Part shown: positions 22,505 to 31,552 of the stretch, in pieces
How positions within the stretch are numbered: position 1 is the first letter of the stretch
How the letters are laid out: each line of letters opens with the position of its first letter
Assembly: GCF_900660615.1 (NCBI RefSeq)
Contig: NZ_LR215023.1
Span: 930,001-994,000, forward strand
Direction of reading: 5' to 3'
Origin: Malacoplasma iowae
Lineage (GTDB): Bacteria > Bacillota_I > Bacilli_A > Mycoplasmatales > Mycoplasmoidaceae
DNA length: 64,000 nt
The notes under the pieces: model-generated
The model's database searches: none
What the model saw: the letters and a program-made list of their open reading frames with translations, nothing else
Told to the model about the DNA's origin: nothing
Program-made: the position numbers and the translations under genes

Positions 22505-23666
22505 CCCTAACTGACATGTGAAGTGCAACACTTCAATGTTACATTAAACTCTCGACTTTGAAATATAAGTTGAGAGTTTTTTTGTTTTAAATATTTTCTT
22601 GATACATTTGGTAAGCTGTTTTATAACCAAACATTTTTCTTGGGATGTTGTTTACTTTTCATTCAAGAGTTTTTATTTTATCTTCACTTACTAAACTGAA
22701 GTCAGTTCCTTTTTTATATCATCTTCTAACTATCCCATTTATGTTCTCGTTGGACCCTCTTTGGAATGAAGAATAAGGTTGGCAATAATAAACTTTAAAG
22801 TTGAATTGTTTTGCAGTTATTCCCATCATTTGAAACTCTAACCCATTATCAACAGTAATGCTTTTTATTGGGAGTTTTTCATCTCGAATAATGGTATACA
22901 TTTTAGCCATCATTGATCTAGCGTTCTTCCCTTTTATTTTTCTAATAATTGCCAACCTTGTTTTTCTTTCCACTAATGTCAATAAGTGGTAATAACCACT
23001 TTGCCTTTTACTAACTATTAGATCAGCTTCTCAATGTCCAAATTCTTTTCTATTGTTTATCTTTTCTGGTCTTAGACTATAAGGAATGCAGTATTTTCCA
23101 TCAATTTTAGAAAATATACCTATTTTTCTTCTTTTTCCTTTAACATATTTTCTTCTTAAACAATCTCTTCTTTGTATCTTTCAAATCTTGCTATTGATTC
23201 ATCTAAATACTTGCCTAGCACTTGGAACTTTAACTAACGGATAGTTTTCTTTTATTCAAAAAATTGTAGCTTCTACACCATGAGATTTAGGATTAAATTT
23301 TTGAATAAAAAGATCTGTGAAGTTTTTGTACTTCAACATAAAAAACATATGACAATTTGATTTTCTTCTAATGTATTTTTTGTGAGCAGTTGATGAATAA
23401 TAAATCCCTGTTGAAGATGTGTTTCTTTTTAATTCTCTTGATATTGTTGATTTGTTTTTATTTAAGATTTTTGCAATCTTATTCATAGAATATTTTTCTT
23501 TATTTCAAAGAAAATAAATTAAGCATCTTTCTTCTTTTGTTAAATGTTTATAAGTTTTCATAAGCACTCCTAATATTCATTATCTTTTTATTAGTGAACA
23601 CTTACAAACAAAACAAATGAAGTGCACACTCTTTTTTGAGTGTTGCACTTCACATGTCAATCGAGC
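22505..23666 (-). mobile_element. IS30-family insertion sequence, copy 2 (1162 bp)
   Basis: Same element as at 16304-17465 in reverse orientation, complete and of identical length. At least one synonymous difference exists (an Ile codon, ATT instead of ATC, near 22858). Flanked by exact 31-bp repeats of a terminator hairpin, so it is a simple insertion and not a recombination joint. Confidence 0.93.
22587..23561 (-). CDS. IS30-family transposase, copy 2
   Basis: 324 residues, as copy 1: N-terminal helix-turn-helix, then Asp180, Asp238 and Glu272 of the DDE core, all intact. UGA encodes Trp. GGAG ribosome binding site upstream. Confidence 0.93.
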
Positions 23667-23697
23667 AAAAAACACCCTATAAAAGGGTGTTATGTTT
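23667..23697 (-). terminator. Terminator of the 23722-24732 gene; right target duplication of IS copy 2
   Basis: ACACCC pairs with GGGTGT around TTTTATA and is followed on the minus strand by a T run. It serves the surface protein gene that ends at 23722 and is an exact copy of 22474-22504. Confidence 0.85.
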
Positions 23698-23721
23698 TTA
23701 ATTTAATAGAAACAATTTTAA

Positions 23722-24732
23722 TTATGCGTTTGGATCATTTTTAATTGTTCCATATCAGCTTGTGTTATCAAAATCTATGAATGTAACACCATCACCTGAA
23801 TTGATTGAATTATATTTAACTGAACTTCCTAGTGTAATTGTTCCTTTAAATGTAAATTTAGATTTTTTACCTGTTGGAACATATAATTCACCATATTTAC
23901 CATCTTGAATTGAATCATATTTATTATTCATAAAGTTTAATGATCATCCACTTGGAACATCCAATTGAACATTTTCTTCATCTAAAGTAATTTTGTGTCC
24001 TTGAAGGTAAATGTAAATGTTAATAGGATTTGTTATATCTTCATTTGGTATTGTTGAATATAAATTACTTCATAATGTTGATCAATTTGAATCTTGTTTA
24101 ACATTATATACATAACCATTTAAATCATCATAATATGCACCATGTTCTCAATTAACATCTGTACCTATTGAACTTTTAATAAATGTAGGAATTACTTTTA
24201 TTGCTGTTCCTTCAGCATATAATCAACTTTCTCCACTTAAATCTAAAGTATCATTATATTTTGGCATTTTAACTTTAAATGTATTTGTTTGTCCATCTAC
24301 ATTTTTTGATGGTACAAAGTGGTTTTCATTAGAACCATATACTTTTAAATCTCTAACTGTGTAGTTTTCATAACCATCATTCATAATAGCTTTAATTGTT
24401 AATTCATCACCAGGTTGGAATTCTAATTCTTGACTTTGTTCACCATCTTTTGTAACAAAGTAGATTACACCTTCTTTTTTGTTATTTTGATCAATTATAG
24501 CTACATATTTAACTTCATCTGGATTTGTTGCAGTTGTTCTTGCTTGAATTGATAAAGAATAACCATCTTTTGAAACAATTGTTTGTGTAATTGTATGACT
24601 ACCATTATTGTTAGAAGTTCCAACTGATGTTGTTGTATTTGAATTTAATCCAACTGAAACACCAACAATTGCACCAATACTAGCAGTAGCTAGTAATCCT
24701 CCTAAAAATATTTTTTTAATTCTTGAACTCAT
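23722..24732 (-). CDS. Membrane-anchored surface protein of unknown function
   Basis: 336 residues. Basic N-terminus and one hydrophobic segment (MSSRIKKIFLGGLLATASIG onward, about residues 6-28) without a lipobox cysteine. A Thr/Ser/Asn linker follows, then a soluble domain rich in aromatic residues and Gly, Asp and Tyr with beta character (for example KDGEQSQELEFQPGDELTIK). This suggests an adhesin-like beta fold, but no family is recognised. AAAGGAG lies ahead of the ATG. Confidence 0.72.
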
Positions 24733-24846
24733 ATTTTATATCTCCTTTTGCTCTTTGTGATAAATATACATAAGAATAAAATAATTTCAACCGAAAAGCT
24801 TGATAAATTTTATAAAATTTTAAATTGTAAAAATTTTTTTATTAAG

Positions 24847-26030
24847 TTAATTCTTTAATGAATATATTATCTTGTCATAAGGGTTAGAATATCACTTCAA
24901 TTTATCATTTGGGTATTTTTCAACAGTTTTAACTGTAGCAAGAGATGTTGCATATTCTAATGAGTCCTTAAATAGAAAATTATAATTACTAAGATTTAAT
25001 TCTTTTTCATTAAAAGCAGTTTTTTGTTTATTTGTTTTTATGTTAGTATCACCCATAAAAATAATATTTTTATTATTAAATTTTTCTTCAAACTCACTTA
25101 AAACATTTTTGATGTTATATGCTCATAATATTCTTGACTCCCAATACCATCAACCATAATTTCAGTTTTTTTATTTTGTGATGAACTAGATGCACCAGGA
25201 GAATCAAAATGAGAGAATAAAAATGTTATTGGATATTCAATTGTAGAATTAACCAAATTAAACATTGTTCCAAACGGACTTCTAACATAATCATATTTTC
25301 TTGATGTATCTTTACTAAAATCTGTTAAAGGATTGCTATAAAAGTAACCACTCCCAACAATGGCATCATTTTTAATTGCTAAATTAGTATATTCAATTGG
25401 TTTAAATTTGTTTTTGTTATATAGTATTGCAACTTGTTCACTTTGACCTGCTGCTGCAAATTGTGATGTTGTATTGTTAGAAACAATAATATCATATTCT
25501 CTGTTATTTCTTTCATCTTTTGGTATCAAGCCATTAATATAATTTATAAAATAAGTTGCATTTTCTTTATTAGTTTCTGTAACAGTGTTAGCATTTATTT
25601 CAGTTAAACCAATTAAATCAAATTTATAAAATAATATTGTTTTTGATATATTATCAACTTTTTCTTGTCTATCTTTACTAAAAGTAAAATTTAAAGTGTT
25701 TCAATGACCAACATTATAAACTTGATTATCTATATTTAATTTCATTCCAATTGGGGAATGGTCGCTAACCTTTGATCTTATATAACTATAATTTGAAACA
25801 CTATCACTACTTTTGTTTGTAATTACATTATCATCAATGAGATTTCAAATATCACCAATAAAAGATTTATCGTCATTAATCTTATAAGAATTAGCATTTG
25901 GGTTTGGTGTTGCAAGTTCATTGCTATCTTTATTTTTCAAATAAAAATAAACAAATAAACCACCAACAAGCAATAAAATCGAAATTGATATTATACCAAT
26001 TGAAATAACTTTTGATTTTCTCATTTTCAT
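24847..26030 (-). pseudogene. Membrane-anchored nuclease of the endonuclease/exonuclease/phosphatase family, frameshifted
   Basis: A signal-anchor (about residues 7-30 from the ATG at 26030) is followed by the DNase I-like fold motifs VGHWNTLNF (Asn), GLTEIN (Glu), FLFSHFDSPG (His), IIFMGDTNI (Asp, Asn) and SNPYDKIIYS (Asp). Relatives are membrane nucleases that supply nucleotides. Two oddities: the SDHSP motif, normally C-terminal, lies before the first motif; and one base is missing near 25122, where GAGCA stands for an expected GA-A-GCA. The first frame then stops at 25098, before GDTN, while the rest stays open in the next frame to 24847. The ORF can be extended to 26081, but that lies inside the ftsZ terminator. 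No ribosome binding site is seen. Confidence 0.72.
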
Positions 26031-26051
26031 ATAGTAATAATTATAAAATAA

Positions 26052-26081
26052 AAAATATCTATAAAAATATAGATATTTCAA
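26052..26081 (-). terminator. Terminator of ftsZ
   Basis: AAATATCTATA pairs with TATAGATATTT and is followed by TTTATTTTAT on the minus strand, starting 13 bases past the ftsZ stop. Confidence 0.7.
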
Positions 26082-26093
26082 ATTTAATTTAAA

Positions 26094-27785
26094 TTAATAG
26101 GCTTCATTGTTTTTGTCTTTTTTTGAAAATAACTTTGAAAAAAATCCCTTTTTCTTTTTTTGTTGTGGAGGAGTTTTTCTAGGTAAATCATCAATTTTAG
26201 TAGTGCTTGATACTCTATTTACTTGTGTTGTTAATGAAGTTGTACCATATTTGAAATTGTCAATGTCTTCTTCATCTTCATCTTCTGAAAATAAATTATT
26301 ATTTGAAGCAAATTTATCAAAATAATCAATAGAAGGTCTTTCGTTGTTTTGTTTTCCATACAAACTACTGAAATCATCTTTTGTTTCTTCATTTTCTTCA
26401 CTTTCAAATTCATCTGATAATGTTGAAGTGCTTAATGAAGAAGGAATTCTTTCTAATGAATTATCATAATCTTCATCAATTGATCCTAAATCAAATGTAC
26501 CTGTTAATAATACATTAATTTCAGCGTTTTCAAAAACATCATTGTAAGAAACACCATGAACAATATTAATATTGTTAGCACCAACAATTTCTTTTAAAGC
26601 AGTTCTTGTATTTTCTAAAATAACACTTGGTACATTTTCATTTAGTTTAAAATTTAGTAATGCTTTTGGAGATTCTTTAATATTGATATCAGTAAATCCA
26701 GTTTTTATTGCATACTCTAGACCCTCTTTTATTGCATCTTTAGTATAATCTGTAAGATCTACTCTCATAAATAAGAATCCATTTTTATCTTGGAAAAAGT
26801 TTTTAACATCAGCAAAATCAACATTAATATCACTTGGTTTTACTATAATATTGATAATCTCTTCAAATATAGTTTTGATATATTTATTAGCACCTTGGAA
26901 AGCTTTTTTAATACTTGTTCTTTCTTTATCAACACCTATAATCTTATCATTATTAACTGTAGTTAAACCGTTACATAAACTAGAAAGTTTTTGCAAACCT
27001 GTCAAAGCATTAGAATAAGTTTTATTTCCTTCAGCACCAATTGAAGGTAAATTAAATAAACCAATTGTTAAGATACCTAATTCTTGGGCAATTTTAGCAA
27101 TGACTGGAGTAGCACCAGTACCAGTACCTTTACCCAATCCTGCAGTAAGAATTAAAATATCTGTACCTTTTAGCATATCTTTAATTATTTCAGAATCTGC
27201 TGTAGCTGCCATTTCCCCAACTTGAGGATCACCACCTGAACCATTACCATCAAGTTCTTTTGCACCAAGAATGAAAATATCAGTTAAATCACCCATAGCA
27301 CTTAAAGCTACATAGTCAGTGTTTAAAGCTATGATTTGCACAAAGTCTGGTCATTCTTGTGAAGTTTTCATGTATTTTACAATGTTATTACCAGCTCCAC
27401 CAATACCAATAACTTTAATGTTAAAAGTTTTAGAGAATTGCTTTTTGTCTTTAGACATAGTTTGAACATAAGTTCTTCTATTAATTTCTTCTAAAACACT
27501 ATTAACACTCTTTTTAACTTTTATACTACTATCACCTTGAACTAAACTAGTACTTGTTGAGCCAAAATGTTCATCAGCTCTTTTTTGAATATCTTCATAG
27601 TTTAAAGTTTCAATTGCTGTAGATTCTTGTTTTTTTATAATTGGTTGTTCATTGGTTTTTTGTTCAACTATTCTATTTGGTTGTTGAACTGCTGGTTTAA
27701 CAACAATTGTAGGTTTCTTTAAGTTTTTTGGTTCATCGTCAATTGAGTTTAAGATTTTATCAATGTTACTTCTATTGTTATTCAT
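26094..27785 (-). CDS. ftsZ: Cell division protein FtsZ, divergent, with N- and C-terminal extensions
   Basis: 563 residues against a usual 350-400. Residues 1-120 are a hydrophilic extension. The GTPase starts at NIKVIGIGGAGNN (about 122-134). The tubulin signature reads GLGKGTGTGATP, with Lys219 where GGGTGTG normally has Gly. The T7 loop NVDFADVK keeps both acidic residues (Asp323, Asp326). After about residue 440 comes an acidic linker and a Lys-rich tail (PPQQKKKKGFFSKLFSKKDK), which may bind membrane. AAGGAG lies six bases before the ATG. It is the last gene of an rsmH-ftsA-ftsZ cluster but has its own probable promoter. Confidence 0.9.
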
Positions 27786-27862
27786 TTATAACTCCTTAAA
27801 AAGCAGCTAATATTTTCATTCAAATCCGAATTAAAAAATATTATCCATAAAATAACTTAATA

Positions 27863-27868
27863 ATTATA
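27863..27868 (-). promoter_or_regulatory. Possible -10 box for ftsZ
   Basis: TATAAT on the minus strand about 78 bases before the ftsZ start. A second TATAAT-like site lies a little upstream. No clear -35. Confidence 0.35.
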
Positions 27869-28237
27869 ACCAAATTATTTGTATTATAATTAAAAATTTA
27901 ATTTAAATTTTAGGACTAATACTTTTGTTAAATTTGAATTTTTATAAATGAAAAATATTGATATTATTATTAAATCTTTTAAATGAAATTTATTGTTTTA
28001 ATCTTATGAAATATGCCAATAATTAAACATTAAATAATTAAATTAAAATTACTGATTTTAAATAAATAATTGTTAATTAATAAAAACCCAATCCAAACTT
28101 AACTAAATAAATTAAATTATTTTAATTCATTTGCTTATTGGATTGAGTTTAAAAAATAAAATTTTTAAAAAGTTATTATAGTGATTTTTTTGCATTTTAA
28201 ATTAATTAAGATAATATTTGTTTTACCAATGAAAATA
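27869..28237. other. Intergenic region between the ftsA-like gene and ftsZ, with a long inverted repeat
   Basis: About 370 AT-rich bases. At roughly 28082-28154, AAACTCAATCCA and TGGATTGGGTTT arms (one mismatch) enclose a loop of about 45 bases. It may end transcription from the ftsA-like gene, although no T run directly follows. No ORF with a ribosome binding site. Confidence 0.45.
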
Positions 28238-29356
28238 TTATTGCTTTTTATCTATTACATGAAGAATAGATGCAATTAAAGAAATAAATTTAGGTTCTTG
28301 AACTCCTATCATTTTTGATTCCAAACGAATTATATCCATATATTGACTTAATTTAGTTTTAATTTTGTTTATTCATGAATCAAATATATCTGTTGAAGAA
28401 TAAATATACATTTCATCGGCAACAAAACCATATGATGTAAGAAAATCTATTGACTTGTTTAAATGCTTAACAAGATCATCAAGCCATGTTTTAATAAATT
28501 TATTAATGTCATAAATTAAAGTTTGAGTATAATCAGAAAATCTTTGTTTAAAGTGGTTTATCAAAGGTAAATTGACATCTACTTTTGAAACATCTCTATA
28601 AATTTTTAATAAATTAATTGCAACATCTTCTGGTATGTTTGCTGCATCACATATTTTAGAAGTTAAGTCTTTGATTCCAAAAGGAATTTTAATTTGTTGA
28701 AATAAAATAGAATTTCTAAAAAACTCAATTGATGATTCTATGTGTCCAATATTTAATAACAATTTATTTTTTCTTGATTCATGTAAAAACATTTCATGAA
28801 TTACAAAACTATCACAAGTAACACCATATGTGTTTTTTAAATTTAGTTTATAAAAAACTTCATAATAACTTTTAAGTAAGTTAACATCTACAAAATATGA
28901 TTTCATACTTGCAACAAGTCTTTTGATTTTTTTATCTATTGGTGGTTCTGAATATTCTATACCATCAGCTTCTCAACGATAAAATTTTCTATTGAATTCT
29001 TTTTTATTTTCAAATTGAATGAAAGGACCTATATTTTTTGTTATCTTATCTCACAAAGCACTATTTAAATTTCCATTAATTAACATTTCATCTGTATTAT
29101 GATTCTTAATAACAATTGATTTAACTGGAATATTAAAAATTAATCTTGTTTCCTCAATAGGGATTGGCATTTCTTTAATGTAGTTGTTAATTATTTCAGC
29201 CAATAATTCAGTATCTGTTACAACTGAGTTATCTATGCAATTATTAGTTAAAAAAGATGTTTTATAAACTGGAAATAATTTGTTATTAATGTAATTACAA
29301 ACAAGTATCTTTGTTTCATAATTTCCAAAAGAAATTACAGTATAAGTATTTTTCAT
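28238..29356 (-). CDS. ftsA: FtsA-like actin-fold cell division protein
   Basis: 372 residues. Weak but ordered similarity to FtsA: an N-terminal phosphate-1-like strand (VISFGNYETKILVC) and a central LLLNIGHIESSIEFFRNS followed by IKIPFGIKDLT, where FtsA has DIGGGTTD and IPVGG. The Gly-Gly-Thr residues of the second phosphate loop are replaced (GHIESS), so ATP binding may be altered. The call rests mainly on position between rsmH and ftsZ. The ATG starts one base after the rsmH stop, with AAAGGAAC inside the rsmH end, so the two are translationally coupled. Confidence 0.65.
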
Positions 29357-29357
29357 T

Positions 29358-30284
29358 TTAGTTCCTTTCGATTACTTTTATCAACGAACTTCTAGAACGA
29401 TGATTAATTTCAGTTTCTTCTTTTGTTGCCCTCTTTTGTTTAACATTTATAATTTTAAATTCATTTTTAAGATTATTTATAGGTATTTCTTTTGGAATAA
29501 AATTTGTATTTTTTTCAAGATAACAATTTTTTATAGTTTTTTCTTCTAGTGAATGAAAAGATATAGTTACTATTCTTCCTTTATGTTCTAAATGATTTAA
29601 AGCAATTGTTATAGATTTTTTTATTTCATTTAACTCATCATTTACTTCCATTCTTATCGCTTGGAAATATTTTCTAGCATAATGTTTTTTTTGATAAAGT
29701 TCTTTTTTATGAACACTATTTTTAATTATTTCACTAAGCTCAAGAGTTGAATAAATTGGTTTTTTTTGTCTATTTTCTAAAATAGCATTAACAACATAAA
29801 CAGGATTATTAATCTCTCCATACTTTCTAAATATGTTTATAAGATCAGATTTACTATAATTGTTTACAACATAAAGAGCATCAAGTTTATCTTCTTGGTT
29901 CATTCTCATATCAAGTCTTGCATCAAGTTTATAACTAAAACCTCTATCTTTGTTGTCAAGTTGTGGACTTGAAACTCCAAAATCATATAAAAAACCATTA
30001 ACTTTATCAATATTGTTGTCTTTTAAAATTTGATCTAAATTTGAAAACTTGTCACAAACAAAAATGTGATTTTCATATTTTGGAAAAGAATTTAAATAAT
30101 AATCATATGCATCTTTATCTCTATCAATTGAGATTAGTTTTCCTTTTTTATTTAAAAGTTTTAATATTTCCAAAGAATGACCTCCACGGCCAAAAGTACA
30201 ATCAACATAAATTCCATCAGGTTTAATATTTAAGTTACTAATTGCATTATCTTTTTGAACTGAGTAATGTTCATTATGTTTCAT
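29358..30284 (-). CDS. rsmH: 16S rRNA (cytosine-1402 N4)-methyltransferase
   Basis: 308 residues, the normal family length. The S-adenosylmethionine site is VDCTFGRGGHS (residues 28-38). Other family motifs are YDFGVSSPQLD, RGFSY, LDMRM and VTISFHSLEEKTIK near the C-terminus. It methylates the decoding site of 16S rRNA. In Mollicutes it normally follows mraZ in the division cluster, but here pncA lies upstream and no mraZ is seen. It starts nine bases after pncA. Confidence 0.95.
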   Translation of the reverse strand: MKHNEHYSVQKDNAISNLNIKPDGIYVDCTFGRGGHSLEILKLLNKKGKLISIDRDKDAYDYYLNSFPKYENHIFVCDKFSNLDQILKDNNIDKVNGFLYDFGVSSPQLDNKDRGFSYKLDARLDMRMNQEDKLDALYVVNNYSKSDLINIFRKYGEINNPVYVVNAILENRQKKPIYSTLELSEIIKNSVHKKELYQKKHYARKYFQAIRMEVNDELNEIKKSITIALNHLEHKGRIVTISFHSLEEKTIKNCYLEKNTNFIPKEIPINNLKNEFKIINVKQKRATKEETEINHRSRSSLIKVIERN

Positions 30285-30293
30285 AATAAATTC

Positions 30294-30854
30294 CTATATA
30301 ACTTTTATTTCTTTATCAATTAAATTTAAATCAAATGTTTTATCAATGCAGCATATTGCATTTTTTATTAAAAAGACATTAAAGTTAAATTTTTTAGCAT
30401 CTAATGCTGAAAATTTAACACAATATTCACCAGCAACACCACAAAAATATAAATTATTAATTTTATTGTTTTCCAAAAAATATTTTAATTCTGAAAAATC
30501 ATTACCATTAAAAAAACAAGAATAATTTTCAATATCTTTTTCTTCACCTTTATGTACAATCAAATCTTTTTTATATTGATTTAAATCATCAATTATCAAA
30601 GATCCAAAAGTTGACTTGATACAATGTTTTGGTCATTTACTAAAAGATATGTGATTACTAGGATGATTATCTTTAGTAAAAATAATTTTTACATTTTCTA
30701 AAATTGCTTTTTCTATTAGTATTTTCAAAGGTTTTAAAATATTTTGAATTCCATTAACCTCTAAGCTACCGCCAACATAAAAATCATTTTGCATATCCAC
30801 AACAATTAATGCACTATTTTCTTTATAAAATTTATTTACCTTATTTTCAGACAT
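30294..30854 (-). CDS. pncA: Nicotinamidase
   Basis: 186 residues from the ATG at 30854, chosen because AAGGA lies six bases upstream; the in-frame ATG at 30860 abuts that site. It converts nicotinamide to nicotinate for NAD salvage. The isochorismatase-fold catalytic triad is visible: Asp20 in VVDMQNDF, Lys102 in IVHKG, and Cys145 in GVAGEYC. Metal ligands Asp62, His64 and His68 lie in KDNHPSNH. It forms a tight unit with rsmH. Confidence 0.88.
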
Positions 30855-30973
30855 TAACATTCCTTAAACAACAATATAAATATTATAAATTTGAATTTGA
30901 CTGAATAACTAAAAAACAAAATCTTTTATTGATATTAAAAATAACATTATTAAATAAACATGTTAATTAAATA

Positions 30974-31003
30974 AAAAAACATTAAAAATGGTTTCCCATT
31001 TTT
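30974..31003 (-). terminator. Terminator of apt
   Basis: CATTAAAAATGG pairs with CCATTTTTAATG around a short loop, with a T-rich tail on the minus strand, about 20 bases after the apt stop. Confidence 0.85.
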
Positions 31004-31022
31004 AATGCCATGTTTATTTATT

Positions 31023-31544
31023 TTAATTATATTGAATTAAAGATTGTAAATTTCCTTCGATTTTTGATTTATCACACAAACCTAATAACTCAATTAAATA
31101 AAGATGTCCAACAGTTTTACAATTAGCTAAATGAACAAGTTTTTGTATCGCAAAAGAAGTACCGCCAGTAGCTAAGAGATCATCAACTATTAAAACTTTA
31201 GAATTTGGTTTTAAATCTTCTTGGTGCATTTGAAGTGTGTTTTGACCATATTCTAAGGTATAGTCAATTGATAATGTTTTTCTAGGTAATTTATTTGGTT
31301 TTCTTACCATTATAAATGGTTTGTTTAATTCTAATGCTAATGGAAGCCCGAATAGATAACCTCTAGATTCTGGAGCAACTATAACATCAAAATCAATATC
31401 TTTAACTAGTTTAACAAATTCATTAATGATAAATTTAACTTTATCACTGTTTAAAAATATCGGAGTTATATCTCTAAATAAAATTCCTTTTTTGGGATAA
31501 TCTTTAATTGAAATAATCGAGTCTTTTATATCTTTGATAGTCAT
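31023..31544 (-). CDS. apt: Adenine phosphoribosyltransferase
   Basis: 173 residues, normal length. It makes AMP from adenine and PRPP in purine salvage. The PRPP-binding motif VLIVDDLLATGGT is at 117-129, the N-terminal substrate loop is KKGILFRDITPIF, and APESRGYLFG (about 57-66) is also typical. It starts eight bases after secDF ends, with AGGA in the secDF stop region, so the two are co-transcribed. Confidence 0.96.
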   Translation of the reverse strand: MTIKDIKDSIISIKDYPKKGILFRDITPIFLNSDKVKFIINEFVKLVKDIDFDVIVAPESRGYLFGLPLALELNKPFIMVRKPNKLPRKTLSIDYTLEYGQNTLQMHQEDLKPNSKVLIVDDLLATGGTSFAIQKLVHLANCKTVGHLYLIELLGLCDKSKIEGNLQSLIQYN

Positions 31545-31552
31545 TTTAAATC

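Noticed and set aside
26031-26081. N-terminal extension of the nuclease (MKYLYFYRYFLF...)
   Set aside because: It lies within the ftsZ terminator hairpin and lacks a ribosome site; the start at 26030 gives a normal signal-anchor.
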